A stretch of DNA of 64,000 bases. It comes from Okapia johnstoni (Eukaryota > Chordata > Mammalia > Artiodactyla > Giraffidae). The translations under genes were made by a program, and so were the position numbers. The notes below the pieces were generated by a model. It had not been told where the DNA came from. It was given only the letters and a program-made list of their open reading frames with translations, and made no database searches. Below are positions 1 to 10,992 of the stretch, piece after piece. The stretch's first letter is position 1; every line of letters starts with the position of its first letter. The DNA is taken from positions 20,469,001-20,533,000 of the forward strand of contig CM044306.1 in NCBI GenBank assembly GCA_024291935.2, written 5' to 3'.

Positions 1-770
1 ATTTCTCCACTTCATATTTTTGCCTCCTTTGTGATAGATTAATTGATCATAGGTTCATAGGCTTATTTCTGGGCTCTCTATTTTGTTTCTTTGATCTATG
101 TGTCTGTTTTTTTGTGCCATAGCCATGCTATTTTGATTCCTATAGCTTTGTAGTATTGTCTGAAGTCAAGAAGAGTGACACTTTCAGCTTTGTTCTTTTT
201 TCTCAAGATTGCCTTGGCAACTCTGGGTCTTTTGTGGTTCCATATAAATTTTAGGATTATTTGTTCTAGTTCTATGAAAAGTGTCATGGATATTTCGATA
301 AGGATCACATTAGACCTGTATGATTTAAAATCTTTTTTTTTTTAATTTCTCTTTCTGATAGATTATTATTAGCATATAGAAAAACAACAGATTTTTGTGT
401 ATTAATCTTGTATTCTGCAACTTTATTGAATTCATTCATTAATTTTATTACTTTATTGGTGGAGACTTTCAGGTCTTCTGTATCAGGTATCATGTCATCT
501 GCAAACAGTGACAGTTTTACTTCTTCTCTTCCAATTTGGATGCGTCTTGTTTCTTTTTCTCATCTGATTGCTGTGGCGAGGACTTCCAGTACTATGTTAA
601 ACAGAAAATGTTGAGAGCAGGCATCCTTGTCTTGTTCCTGAATTCAGAGGAAATATATTCAACATTTCACTGTTGAGTATGATGTTAGGTGTGGGTTTGT
701 CATAAATGGCCTTTACTATATTGAGATACATTCCCTCTGTGGAAACATTTTTGATGAGAGTTTTTACCAA
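1..770 (-). mobile_element. L1 LINE fragment, ORF2 part (antisense)
   Basis: Read on the minus strand, 96-308 and 305-493 encode pieces typical of the L1 ORF2 reverse transcriptase C-terminal half, for example '[17 protein letters not shown]' and '[16 protein letters not shown]'. The two frames differ, so the copy is frameshifted. It runs off the left edge and has no full ORF. Confidence 0.85.
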
Positions 771-1295
771 GAGTGACTATAGGGATAGACAACTCAATAT
801 CAAAAAAAAAAAAAAAACAAGCAACCCAAACAAAATACGGGCAGAAGACTTGAATAGACATTTTCCTAAAGAAAACATACAGGTTGCCAACAAGCACATG
901 AAAACATGATCAATACAGCTAACTATTAGAGAAATAAAAATCAAATCAACAATGATCACTCATACCTATTAGAATGACTGTCATAAAAAATCTACCAATT
1001 ACAAATGTTGGTAAGGATATGGAAAAGAGGGGACCCTTGTACAGTGTTAGTAGGAATGTAAATTGGTGCAACCACTATGAAAAATAGTATGGAGTTCCCT
1101 CAAATATCTAAAAATAGAACTATCATACAATCCAGCAATTTCACTCCTAGGTTTATAGCTGGAAAGAATGAGAACACTAATTTGAAAAGATACGTACATC
1201 TCAATGTTCATAGCAGCACTATTTATACTAGACAAGAAATGGAAGCAACCCAAGTGTCCATCAACATATGAATGGATAAAGAAGATGAGTGTATG

Positions 1296-1298
<3 letters not shown>

Positions 1299-1334
<36 letters not shown>

Positions 1335-1345
1335 GTGTGTGTGTA
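1299..1345. repeat. (CA)n/(TG)n microsatellite, left of the SINE
   Basis: A run of CA is followed by ATATATGTGTGTG, so the two arms can pair with each other. A matching ACATATATATGTGTG tract lies right of the SINE (about 1557-1588), so part of this repeat is probably the target duplication of the SINE insertion. Confidence 0.85.
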
Positions 1346-1348
1346 CAC

Positions 1349-1553
1349 GTGCTTAGTCACTCAGTCGTGTCTGACTTTTTGCAACCCCATGGACTGTAGC
1401 CCACCAGGTTCTTCTGTCGATGGGATTTTCCAGGCAAGAACACTGGAGTAGGTAGCCATTCCCTTTGCCAGGGGATCTCACTAACCCAGGGATCTAACCT
1501 AGGTCTCCTGCATTTCAGGTGGATTCTTTACTGTCTGAGCCCCCAGGGAAGCC
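1349..1553 (-). mobile_element. Bov-tA type SINE
   Basis: The typical reversed ruminant tRNA-derived SINE: 'cagtcgtgtctgac', then 'ccccatggactgtag', then 'ccaggcaagaacactgg', ending in 'cagggaagcct'. It sits in an older L1 and between two TG-rich repeats. Confidence 0.85.
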
Positions 1554-2160
1554 TATACATATATATGTGTGTGTGTGTGTGTGTGTGTATACATGTATAT
1601 ATACACTCACATATATTTATATAGGAATAGTACTCAGCCAGAAAAAAGAATGAAATTCTGCCATTTGCAGCAAAGTGGATGGACCCAGAGAATATTAAGC
1701 TTTAGTGAAATGAATCAAAGAGAAAAAGATAAATACTGTACCCTTGACATACCATCAAGTAATTTCTCTCCTGAATATTTACTCAAATAAGCTAAAAACT
1801 TAAGCATGTGATGGAACTAGCACATAAATGTTTATAGCAGGTTTATTTGTAATTTCCAAAAATTATAAGCAGTCAAAATGTTCTTCAAGACACAGATAGA
1901 TAAACAAATTGTCTTATACAAATACAATAAAATACTACTTCTTTATTTTAAAAAATGACTTATCAAGCCACAAAACAAATGGAAGAATCCTAAATGCAAA
2001 TTGCTAAGTGAGAGTAGCCAATTTGAAAAGGTTACATACTATGTGATTCCAGCTAAATGAAATTCTGAAAAAGGCAAAACTGTAGAGATGATAAAAAGCT
2101 GTCAAAGTGTCCTGCCTACTATGCCCTGCAGATGCCTGGAGTCCAACACTGAAATACAAG

Positions 2161-2386
2161 TTTGCATGCCAGCTCAGTCACTAAGTCGTATCTGACTGTT
2201 TGTGACCCCATGGACTGTAGCCCACCAGGCTCTTCTGTCCATAGGATTCTCCAAGCAAGAAAACTCGGAGTGGGTTGCCATTTCCTGCTCCAGGGGATCT
2301 TGCTGACCCATGGGTCAAACTCAAGTCTCCTGCATCTCCTGCAATGTCAGGCAGACTCTTCACCACTGAGCCACCTGGGAAGCCCA
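2161..2386 (-). mobile_element. Bov-tA type SINE with target duplication
   Basis: A complete reversed Bov-tA unit. It is flanked by the direct repeat AAATACAAG at 2152-2160 and 2387-2395, which marks the insertion precisely. Confidence 0.9.
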
Positions 2387-2395
2387 AAATACAAG

Positions 2396-4379
2396 CTTGT
2401 GGATTTAAAAAAAAATTAAATTACAGAAATAAAAAGATGCAGGGAAGGTCTATGAAATCCAAACATAAGCGAGATGTGAGCTTCTGAGAAAGCTTCTTTT
2501 TGTTGATAAAAGAGACACATATTGCTGGTGCTCCCACTTCCTCTTCACCCTGCCTCTGTGTACTTTAAATGATTCCTATAGCCACAAAATCCCAAGAGAG
2601 TGGAAGAAGCACTGATCCTGACGTAGCTGAACCTCTGGACCAATGCCTCCCTCTGAGAATAGGTCCTTTGATTAAGCCAGTATTTGCTGGCTTTTCCAAA
2701 ACTGGAAACCTAGAACACTCCTGTTCCACAAAACAATAGACTGCAGTAAGCTTTCAAAATGGCAGCTTCCTATATATGACACGTAAGAGGACTTGAGACT
2801 CATAAGTTGAGTGATGCCAAAAGGACATCAATCATAGATGCTAAAGCAATAGTGGAGAAAGTTTTTATTGATGTTCATTGACCATAATATGAGTAGGTGT
2901 ATTACAAATGCAGGGACAACGGGCAAGAAAAAGATGAGGAAGAATGATGGTGAAGACACATATGCAGGAGAAAGATGAGAACCAATGTGACCTTATTTAG
3001 TACCACATGTGGTGCCACATGCTAACTATACTTCATGTGAACCTTATTTCATTTAATACTTACTGCAATCTTGTGAAGTAGATATTGTTATTCTGTCTTG
3101 TAGCTGAGGAAAGTACCTATAAAAAAAAGCTAAATAGCTTGCTTAAGTCACATATTCTTATAAGTAAAAACAAAACAGAAAAAGAGAAAACTGAAATCGG
3201 AACTCAATTCTGCCTGACTTCAAAATTCACAGAGACGAAAATTAGGAATAAGATGTAAATAAAAGTGTGGTGAGGCTGAGTAGATTTTTAAGACAGCTAT
3301 TTTGGAAGCTCTGGGCTTCAGAATATGTTCCTTCTTTGAGCCAGTTGTTAGGTTATTGTCTCTCAGCCCATCTGGATAATCCAGAACACTGTCCACATCT
3401 TAAAGTCAACTGATTAGTCACCTTAACTACATCTGCAACGTCCCTTTCGTACTATAAAGTAACAAATTCATGGACCTAAAGCAATGGCTCAGAGGTCATG
3501 GGGATCAAAATTCTGCCTGCCACAGGGATTACTAGACACTGAGATGACACTAAATCCTAGAGACCCAAAATGTCATTCTGATCCACCAGTGAAACCAAAT
3601 TCACCTCTCCCAAATGGGCATACCAAAATTACAACTATTTATAGAATAACTTTCAGGTGAGAAAGCCCTGAAGACTAGAAAAGATTTGCTACAACTAAAT
3701 ATACTAAGACAGGACCACAATGAGATGGGTAGAGGGGGCAGAGATGTGGTATAGTCAAGATCCAAACCCCCAGGTGAGTGACCCACAAATGGGAGGACAA
3801 TCACAATTCAGAAATTCTCCCCAAGGAGTAAAGAGTCTGAGCCCCAAATTGGGCTCCCCAGCTAGGGGGGGTCCTCTAGTACGAAGATGAACCTCTAGAA
3901 TGTCTGGCTTTGAAGGCCCACAAAGCTCAAGAACAGGAGAGCCAGAGGACAGTCAAAAACGGAGACTCTGCTCTGAAAGGGTGAACACAAAACTTCACGT
4001 GATCCAAGTCCCAGAACAGAGGCAGTTAGGTTGAAAGGAGCATGGTTCAGATCTACCTGCCAATCTCAGAGAGCCTCCTAGGGAGGCAGGAGGCAACTGG
4101 GACTCTCCCTGGAAAAATAGACTCTGACAGCAGCATTTTGGAGAACTGGTTCTAGCACAAGATCAGTACCAAGTGCAATTTTGGTATCCTCCCTCTAGCC
4201 TACGAGCTACAGGGCTTACCTAACTACCAAGGGGCTGACACCAGTCTTGAGAGCTCCTTGGCCATACAGCCAGCCATGGGGGAACCTAGACCAACCCTTA
4301 GCTAAATCTTCTGATGTCCGGTTGATAATTGGAGTCTTAAGCTGTTTTAGCTTATTATATTTACAACTTTTGTGTTAAG
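2396..4379. other. Intergenic, no gene recognised
   Basis: No supported coding region. About 2985-3200 resembles a MIR SINE (a 'cttgtagctgagg'-like core ending). The remainder is unique-looking or too decayed to name. Confidence 0.5.
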
Positions 4380-4850
4380 AGGGGATAAGGAAATAACTTT
4401 CATTTCTGATTTTATTTATTAGAGTCCTCTTTTTTTCTGAATGAGTCTAGCTAAATATTTATCCATTTTGTTTATCTTTACAAAGAACCAGCTCTTAGTT
4501 TCATTGACCTTCTCTATTCTTTTAGTGTCTATTTCGTTTCTTTCCACTCTAGTTATTTTTCCTTTCCTCCTACTAACTTTGCGTTTTGTTTGTTCTTCTT
4601 TTTCTAGTTCTTTAAGTATAAGGAGAGGTTGTTTATTTGAATTTTTTCCTGTTTCCTGAGGTAAGTTTATATCACTATAAGCTTCACTTTTAGTACTGCT
4701 TTTGCTGTGTGCCTTAAATTTTGGATCACTGTGTTCCATTTTCATTTTTCTCCAGGTGAATCTTACGTCCTCTTTGATGTCTTCAGAAACCTACTGGCTA
4801 TTTTAGTAAGATGCTTAGTAAATCAGAGATTTGGACTTCCACTTTCATCA
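4380..4850 (-). mobile_element. L1 LINE fragment, ORF2
   Basis: On the minus strand 4419-4745 encodes a lysine/glutamate-rich L1 ORF2 segment including '[19 protein letters not shown]'. It is truncated on both sides. Confidence 0.8.
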
Positions 4851-5430
4851 CAGCATTATTCACAGCATCCACAACATGGACATAACCTAAATGTCCATCA
4901 ACAGGTGGAGAAAGAAGATGTGGTATTTATATATAACGGAATATTATCCAGCCTTTAAAAAGAAGGAAATCATCTGAATTATAACAACATGAATGAACCT
5001 GTAGGACATTATGATAAGTAAGCCAGACATCGAAGAGCGAATACCAGATGATTGCACATATATGATGGAATCTAAAACTCATAGGAGGAGAGAGTAGAAT
5101 GCTTGTTACCAGAGGTTGGTGGTGAGTGAACTGGGGAGATGATGATCAAGTGGCAAAAGTTTCACTTATGCAAAATGAATAAACTTCTTTCTTTGAAATT
5201 TCATTTATTCTTAGAGACCCACTGTACATTACAGGGTCTATAGTTAACAATACTGTACTCTATCCTAATAGATTCAGTGAAAGGAAAGATATTAAATTTT
5301 GTTAACACAAAAAAAGAGAACAGAAGGAAACTTTTGGAATGGATATATTTATAGCTTTGTTATGTATATTAGATATACATAGCTGTTATATGTCAATTGT
5401 ATCTCAATAAAGTGTTTTTTATCAAATAAA
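4850..5430 (+). mobile_element. L1 LINE 3' end
   Basis: The plus strand carries the familiar L1 3' segment ('aaatgtccatcaacagg', then 'aatattatccagcc', ending in 'ctcaataaagtg'). It is opposite in orientation to the adjacent fragment, so these are either two insertions or an inverted copy. Confidence 0.7.
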
Positions 5431-6119
5431 TAAATGAGGTTTAAATAGCTTGCTTATAGTCACACAACTCATACATAGAACCTGAAATATGAACCAAACT
5501 CTGACTCTAAAGCTCATAAAGAGACAATGAAATAAGAAACTGGTGTAGGGAGATTCAGCTGATTTAAAGATGGCTGTTTTGGGAGCTGTGGGTTTCTCTG
5601 CGCCAGTTGTGAAGTTGTTATCTCTCAGCTTCACACCCTCCCTTCAATACCCAGATTTGTCATGCTGTGATAGTCCTTTGCCAGTTTCATTACGGCTTCA
5701 CCAGCTTCTCTGTGTCAGGCTTTGCCACTAGGGGGTGACAGAGGAAAACTGCAAAGCTGGAGGAAGAAGGGATGATTCCTTTCTTTTTGCTTTCTTCTAC
5801 TTAACTGGGGCTTCCTCTATGCTAGCAGTTCTAAGGATCGTAACCCCAGTGACATTTCTTCACCCCAGCATCTACAGATGCTTTCCTTTGCAGCACCTAA
5901 ATTTGGTTTGCAGTTTAGAATCATCAGGTCCAGTCAGTCAGGTCCCTAAAATGCCTTGTTTCAGCTCAACAGGATGATCTCCTCTCTAAATTTCTGTTTT
6001 AACGCCTTCCCTTTTCCTTTCAGAGAAAATATTCCTACATATTTCTAAATTTCCTACATTTATCGTATCTCAGGATCTCTCTTTTATTCCTTTAGTTACC
6101 TAACAACGTAGTTTAAGAA
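5431..6119. other. Intergenic, no gene recognised
   Basis: No gene seen. A stretch from about 5725 contains 'gccactagggggtgac', and a weakly similar purine-rich stretch occurs near 29340. This may be a shared old repeat that I cannot name. Confidence 0.35.
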
Positions 6120-6395
6120 AACTTAGGGGTACCAGAGGGTAAGAGGAGAAGGGATAAATTGGAAATTAGGACTAACATATACACCCTACTATATAGAAAA
6201 TAGATAACTAATAAGGACCTACTGTATATCACAGGGAACTCTACTCAATACACTACAATGGCCTGTATGGGAAAAGAATCTTTAAAAGAGTGGATATATA
6301 TATATAAAACTGATTCACTTTGCTGTACACCTTAAACTAACACAACATTATAAATCAACTAAACTCCAATAAAAATAAAATTTCAAAATAAAATG
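6120..6395 (+). mobile_element. L1 LINE 3' tail
   Basis: Artiodactyl L1 3' UTR: 'tatcacagggaactctact', 'gattcactttgctgtac' and 'aactccaataaaaat', ending in an A-rich tail. Confidence 0.85.
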
Positions 6396-7309
6396 AAATT
6401 TTTCATACAAAATCCACTTAATTCAAATAATAAATCTTGTTCTTGTCTCCAGACTGGACCCTGTTATACTTGTAATGCCTTTAAATTTTCAGATTATTTG
6501 GTGAACCATTTGTTCAGACTTTTCACTTACTCCCTTTGTTTAATCATAGTAGATACTATTGGAAAAAAAATCAGTCTCAGAGCTTTGGAGGTGGCAGCCA
6601 GAGAATTACAACATTTCAAGCCTGAGAGAATCTGGTGGAGGAACTAGAAAGATTACTTAGTGCCAGTTAGTTTTGTAGATAAGTAAGTTTCACCTAAATC
6701 CTCCGTGTAAAATAAACTTTGCCCTTTGTTAATTACAGACTTATCTCCAAGACCGTAACTCTGACCTATGAAATCCGCTTTCCATCATGATTATTCTATT
6801 AAGTGACAATAAGCAAAATTGGTTTTAAAAGCCCAGGGACACAAAGGGATTTTGAGAAGCTGCAAGGGAAAAAATGTTGAATCATCACATCAACTGAAGC
6901 ATATGAGATTTGGATAAGACTGGAGATTTGAGTGTTAAGTAAAATTGTTTTTGTGAGGTTGAGAGAGACTCATTCAAAGCCCCAAGTATTAGTCCACATT
7001 GAATCTTTTCATTTCTAGCACATTCCTTTTTTTCCTTCTTTGTTCCTGCACTATAAATATGAGACTGAGAAACAGGATTGATATACTACCTGATCCTAAA
7101 CTCAAAATTTCTGGCTCAATTCTCAAACTCAAAACTCAAAAATGGCTAATATTTAATACATAACATTTCAAGATCTTTGATCTCTTGGTTTTTTAATGTT
7201 ATATTTATTTTAGGTAGAGGAGACAAATCAGATCTTTTACCAGAAGGATCAGAGGATTCTTGGTCTGGATATGGCCAGAGCAAAGTAATGCAATTATGTC
7301 ATCTGTAAA
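6396..7309. other. Intergenic, nothing recognised
   Basis: A+T-rich sequence without supported genes, RNA genes or repeats that I can name. Confidence 0.4.
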
Positions 7310-7318
7310 ATAGTACTC

Positions 7319-7541
7319 GGGCTTCCCAGGTGGCTTGGTGGTTAAGAACCCGCCTGCCAATGCAAGAGATGTAGGAGACACAGGTTTGATCCCTGGGTTG
7401 GGAAGATCTCCTGGAGGAGGAAATGACAACCGACTCCAATATTATTGGCTGGGAAATCCCATGGACAAAGGATACTGGTGGGCTACAGTCTTGGTGTTGC
7501 AAAGAGTCAGACACAACTGAGCGACTGAGCATGCATGCAAG
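7319..7541 (+). mobile_element. Bov-tA SINE, forward, with target duplication
   Basis: Starts with the tRNA-like 'gggcttcccaggtggc', followed by the body 'gggaagatctcctgg' and 'acaactgagcgactgagc'. It is flanked by the direct repeat ATAGTACTC at 7310-7318 and 7542-7550. Confidence 0.92.
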
Positions 7542-8034
7542 ATAGTACTCATTTGTTCAAAAGATGAGACCTGTAAACCTAGAAGGAAAAAAAAAAGATC
7601 CTATGTTTATAACACTGTGGGAGGAAAAAGTGAAAGAAACTCAGGATTTTCAGAGCAACTGAGGTCAGGAAGCATGAAGAAGTGTGAGAAGAGTCAAAGG
7701 TGACAGAAGTTTAGTCACCAAAGAGCTAAAAGTAGGAAAAATTCATGGTTCTCCTCCAGGCTGGTGAATGGGGAGAGGAAAGAGACAATGTAAGACACCT
7801 AAAGAGAGAATTGAGGAAACTCTGAGGTTAGTATTTTGAAACGTCACCCCATCACTTACTGTTTTATTGAACAGAAAAGACAAAAAGGAGAACTAGAGTC
7901 ACACAAAGTTGGGAAGAGAAGTTGGTGTGAACAGAAGTTGGTGTGAATCAGCTGCTGAGACTGGGAGTAATATTAACCAATATGCTGTTTTATGTGTTAA
8001 CATGAACTAAGCCAAACAAAAAACTTGTTCTATT

Positions 8035-8165
8035 CCAGTGTATTTTGTACAATTTATACAAGTATATTTTGTTACATTTTGTATATTTTATATACAATTG
8101 TATTTTGTTTTATCTTGTATGCAAAATACAAGTGTATTTTGTTATATTCAAGTGTATATTGATTA
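8035..8165. repeat. Degenerate 'GTATTTTGT' repeats
   Basis: The phrase 'gtatattttgtta' or 'gtgtattttgtt' recurs at least five times with variable spacing. It looks like a decayed low-complexity or minisatellite tract with no coding meaning. Confidence 0.55.
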
Positions 8166-8239
8166 CTCTAAAGACACTTTTAACTGTAGGAAAGGACAGA
8201 GAGCAAGATGAGAAAAGGAATCAGAAGACTTGAATTGAA

Positions 8240-8450
8240 AATCCCAAATCTACCCACTTACTGACTGACTGTGACCTTAGACAAATCTTGTAGCTTCTCA
8301 GAAGTACTGTTTTATCTTGTCTACCAGATGAGGGTTCTAATATCTCACAGTGTCCCTATGAGTGTCAAATAAGTTTATCAATAGTAATATGCCTGGCACA
8401 TGGTAGGTGCTCAAGAAATGAGTTTTTTACCTCTTCCTCCTCTTGATTTC
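8240..8450 (+). mobile_element. MIR SINE
   Basis: Shows the MIR order: 'actgtgaccttagacaa' (core), then 'ccagatgagggttc', then the end 'tgcctggcacatggtaggtgc'. It is ancient and diverged. Confidence 0.7.
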
Positions 8451-8494
8451 AGTGTACACCCTTAGAAACAAAAAATCCTATTGACTGTTGGAAG

Positions 8495-8560
8495 GATCGG
8501 TTCAGTTCAGTTCAGTCATGTCGGACTCTCTGCGACCCTGTAGATTTGCAGCATCAATAT
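8495..8560 (-). mobile_element. BovB 3' tail fragment
   Basis: A short reversed BovB end: three TTCAG units followed by 'tcatgtcggactctctgcgacc'. It is 5'-truncated to about 60 bases. Confidence 0.75.
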
Positions 8561-9890
8561 CCAAATACTCATGTGTGGGGAAAAGGCTGAGAAAACTCAA
8601 AGACAACTTTACAGGGTGATGTTTTACTCCAGTCGGTTGGTTGGTCCTTCTTTATCCAACTCATCTGCATTGTAATAAGAATTAAATGACATAATATGTA
8701 AAAAAAACACTTAGAACTGTATCTTTTCCAAAGTAAAAACTGTACTTTTCTTTCTTCAAACACTTCTTCCCAACTGATCAAAAAGCCAAATTTCTACTGA
8801 AGAACACTGACCAATTATGATTACAAGCTATCCCAACACATCTTACCCCCTAGCTAAAGTGTCTAACCAGATTTAAATATGAATATCATCCCTTCACAAA
8901 AATCACAGATATTAGTGAGAAATAGAGAATGGGACAAATTCGATACTCAAGCTAACAGAGATTTTGCACTGGTCGCTCTAAGTAGTAAATCTTACCGGGG
9001 ATTTGGGATAATTGAATCCAAAAAAGGGCAACATGGCAGAAGATACTTGAGAAGCAGACGTGGCCTCCCATGAGTCTCTCATGGTCCCATAAAAGCAAGC
9101 CACTAGTCCTTCCTTTACGGTGGTTGAGTCGCTACTCGTTACAAAATCATAGCGAAGACTATGAACAGGCAGAAGACTTTTCAGACATAAGAGACTAGAA
9201 AGCTGTATTTCCAGATTTACCTCCAGATCACTTCACTAGTGGATGGAGAGAATACCTAAAATGATGAGAAAAGAGCTCCAGCTTCCCTCAGCTTACTTAA
9301 TAATAAGTACCACATCTACACGAATCATTGGAGCACTTACTATTATGTTCCAGACTCTGTTAAATATTTTAACGCATTATTTAATTTATTCTTAAAACAG
9401 TCATCAATGTGATGGACATATTTTACATATGAGGGGATTAATAAAATTACTTCCCTGCTTTAGAAAAACAAATACCAGCGTCTTTCAATAATCTACCTAA
9501 CTAAGTTCAAACTCCACATCTCAGGAGTCAAGACTCTCTGTATTTAGTTTTTATCTCACATAATTATTTTCTAGAAGCACTGCACTACTCACTGCTTCTT
9601 GTTGTCAGTTTTTTCTCTTCCATTTCTGTGCATTTACTGCTGCTGTTCACTACAGATGGAATAACTGCTCTGCCTTCTGTTCAAGTCCTATATGTCCAGT
9701 GAACCCCTATATAATCTAAATTACCTGAGAGTACACTTATCTCCTGCTCAACCTTGAATGCCCCAAATCTCCTAGCACAGTGCAAGGCAAATAGCAGGTG
9801 CTTAACAATGATTGGTTGAAATAAATGAAATTATTAATTTCATCTTGAAAATATAACAATCAATAATAAAGAGACTGTATATTAGTGTAT
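8561..9890. other. Intergenic with MIR and L2 relics
   Basis: No gene. About 9300-9460 looks like a MIR ('gagcacttactattatgttcc'). About 9530-9835 looks like an L2 3' end ('cctagcacagtgcaaggc', 'aatagcaggtgcttaac'). Earlier bases are not recognised. Confidence 0.5.
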
Positions 9891-9894
9891 GGCA

Positions 9895-10410
9895 ATTAAG
9901 AATACAGACTTTGGAGCCAGGCAGTCTTGGTTCAGATCCCAACTCCACTATTTACCACTTACTGCTGCTGCTGCTACTGCTAAGTTGCTTCAGTCATGTC
10001 CAACTCTGTGCGACCCAACAGACGGCAGCCCACCAGGCTCCCGTCCCTGGGATTCTCCAGGCAAGAACACTAGAGTGGATTGCCATTTCCTTCTCCAATG
10101 CATGAAAGGGAAAATTGAAAGTGAAGTCGCTCAGTTGTGTCCAACTCTTAGCGACCCCATGGAATGCAGCCTACCAGGCTCCTCCATCCATGGGACTCTC
10201 CAGGCAAGAGTACTGGAGTGGGTTGCCATTGTCTTCTCCATTACCACTTACTAACCTTAGGCAATTTAACTTCTCTTTGTCTCAGTTTTACTTATCTATA
10301 AAACAGAGGATAGCTTTGATGCCAACCTCATAGGGTTGTCGTAAGAATTAAGTGACATAATGTATGTAAAGCACTTAGAACTGTATCTGTTATCTAGTAA
10401 ATGTTACCTA
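9895..10410 (+). mobile_element. MIR SINE split by a Bov-A2 insertion
   Basis: The left MIR half ends in 'ccaactccactatttacc'. After the insertion the MIR resumes with 'ctaaccttaggcaattt' and 'aagcacttagaactg'. The split fits an ancient MIR interrupted by a much younger ruminant SINE. Confidence 0.75.
9964..10240 (-). mobile_element. Bov-A2 SINE (two Bov-A monomers)
   Basis: A dimeric reversed Bov-A2 with a CTG-rich head, two 'gcgacccc'-type monomers and a 'gcatgaaagg' linker. Its perfect 12-base target duplication TTACCACTTACT is at 9952-9963 and 10241-10252. Confidence 0.95.
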
Positions 10411-10891
10411 AGTGTTTGCTGATATTATAAAAACCAGTTGTATATTTAGCAAACTAAGCTAATGATTCAAAATATATTTTAAAGTCATAATGTCTACTAA
10501 TATTTAAATGCGTAATTAATTCTCTTAATTAAAATTTTTTCAAGTATTGTAGGAGTTCTTTGGAAAACCAGTGGTTATTTCATTCAATTCTGTAATAAAA
10601 TTTGTCTAACCAATGAACAAAAACATCTCTGATTCAAAATAAAATCATAAGATACAACTGTTATTAGCAAATAATTCCAAGGACAAAAAATCTAAGGTTT
10701 ACTATAGAATGATTATAAGTTTAAATATTGCAATAGTTGACAACATAGTAATTTTTGTTATAATAGTTTTGTTATGTTTGTTATAGTAAGTTTTGTTCAT
10801 AGTTATACAAAATTTTTATTTTCCCAGTACCTGGCATATATTAGGCATTCAAGTTTCATTGAATATTCTTTTTCTGAGTCAGGTTAATGTT

Positions 10892-10941
10892 CAGTTCAGT
10901 CGCTCAGTCGTGTCTGACTCTGTGACCCCATTAACTGCGAA
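10892..10941 (-). mobile_element. Very short BovB 3'-end insertion
   Basis: About 50 bases of BovB 3' end ('tcagttcagtcgctcagtcg') flanked by the direct repeat GTTAATGTT at 10883-10891 and 10942-10950. It is a real but extremely 5'-truncated retrotransposition. Confidence 0.85.
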
Positions 10942-10992
10942 GTTAATGTTAGTTATCAAATAGATCTAGGCTTTAATTAACTACATATAATT

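Larger units (their letters stand above)
785..2110 (+). mobile_element. L1 LINE 3' region, interrupted by a Bov-tA SINE
   Basis: The plus strand reads as an old L1 3' coding end and tail (the 'atgaatggataaagaag' and 'attctgccatttgcag' stretches). It is broken at 1349-1553 by a SINE and flanking CA/TG repeats, then resumes at about 1625. The right boundary is approximate. Confidence 0.7.

Noticed and set aside
8035..8165. CRISPR-like spaced repeats
   Set aside because: Eukaryotic A/T-rich low complexity with irregular spacing and degenerate units.
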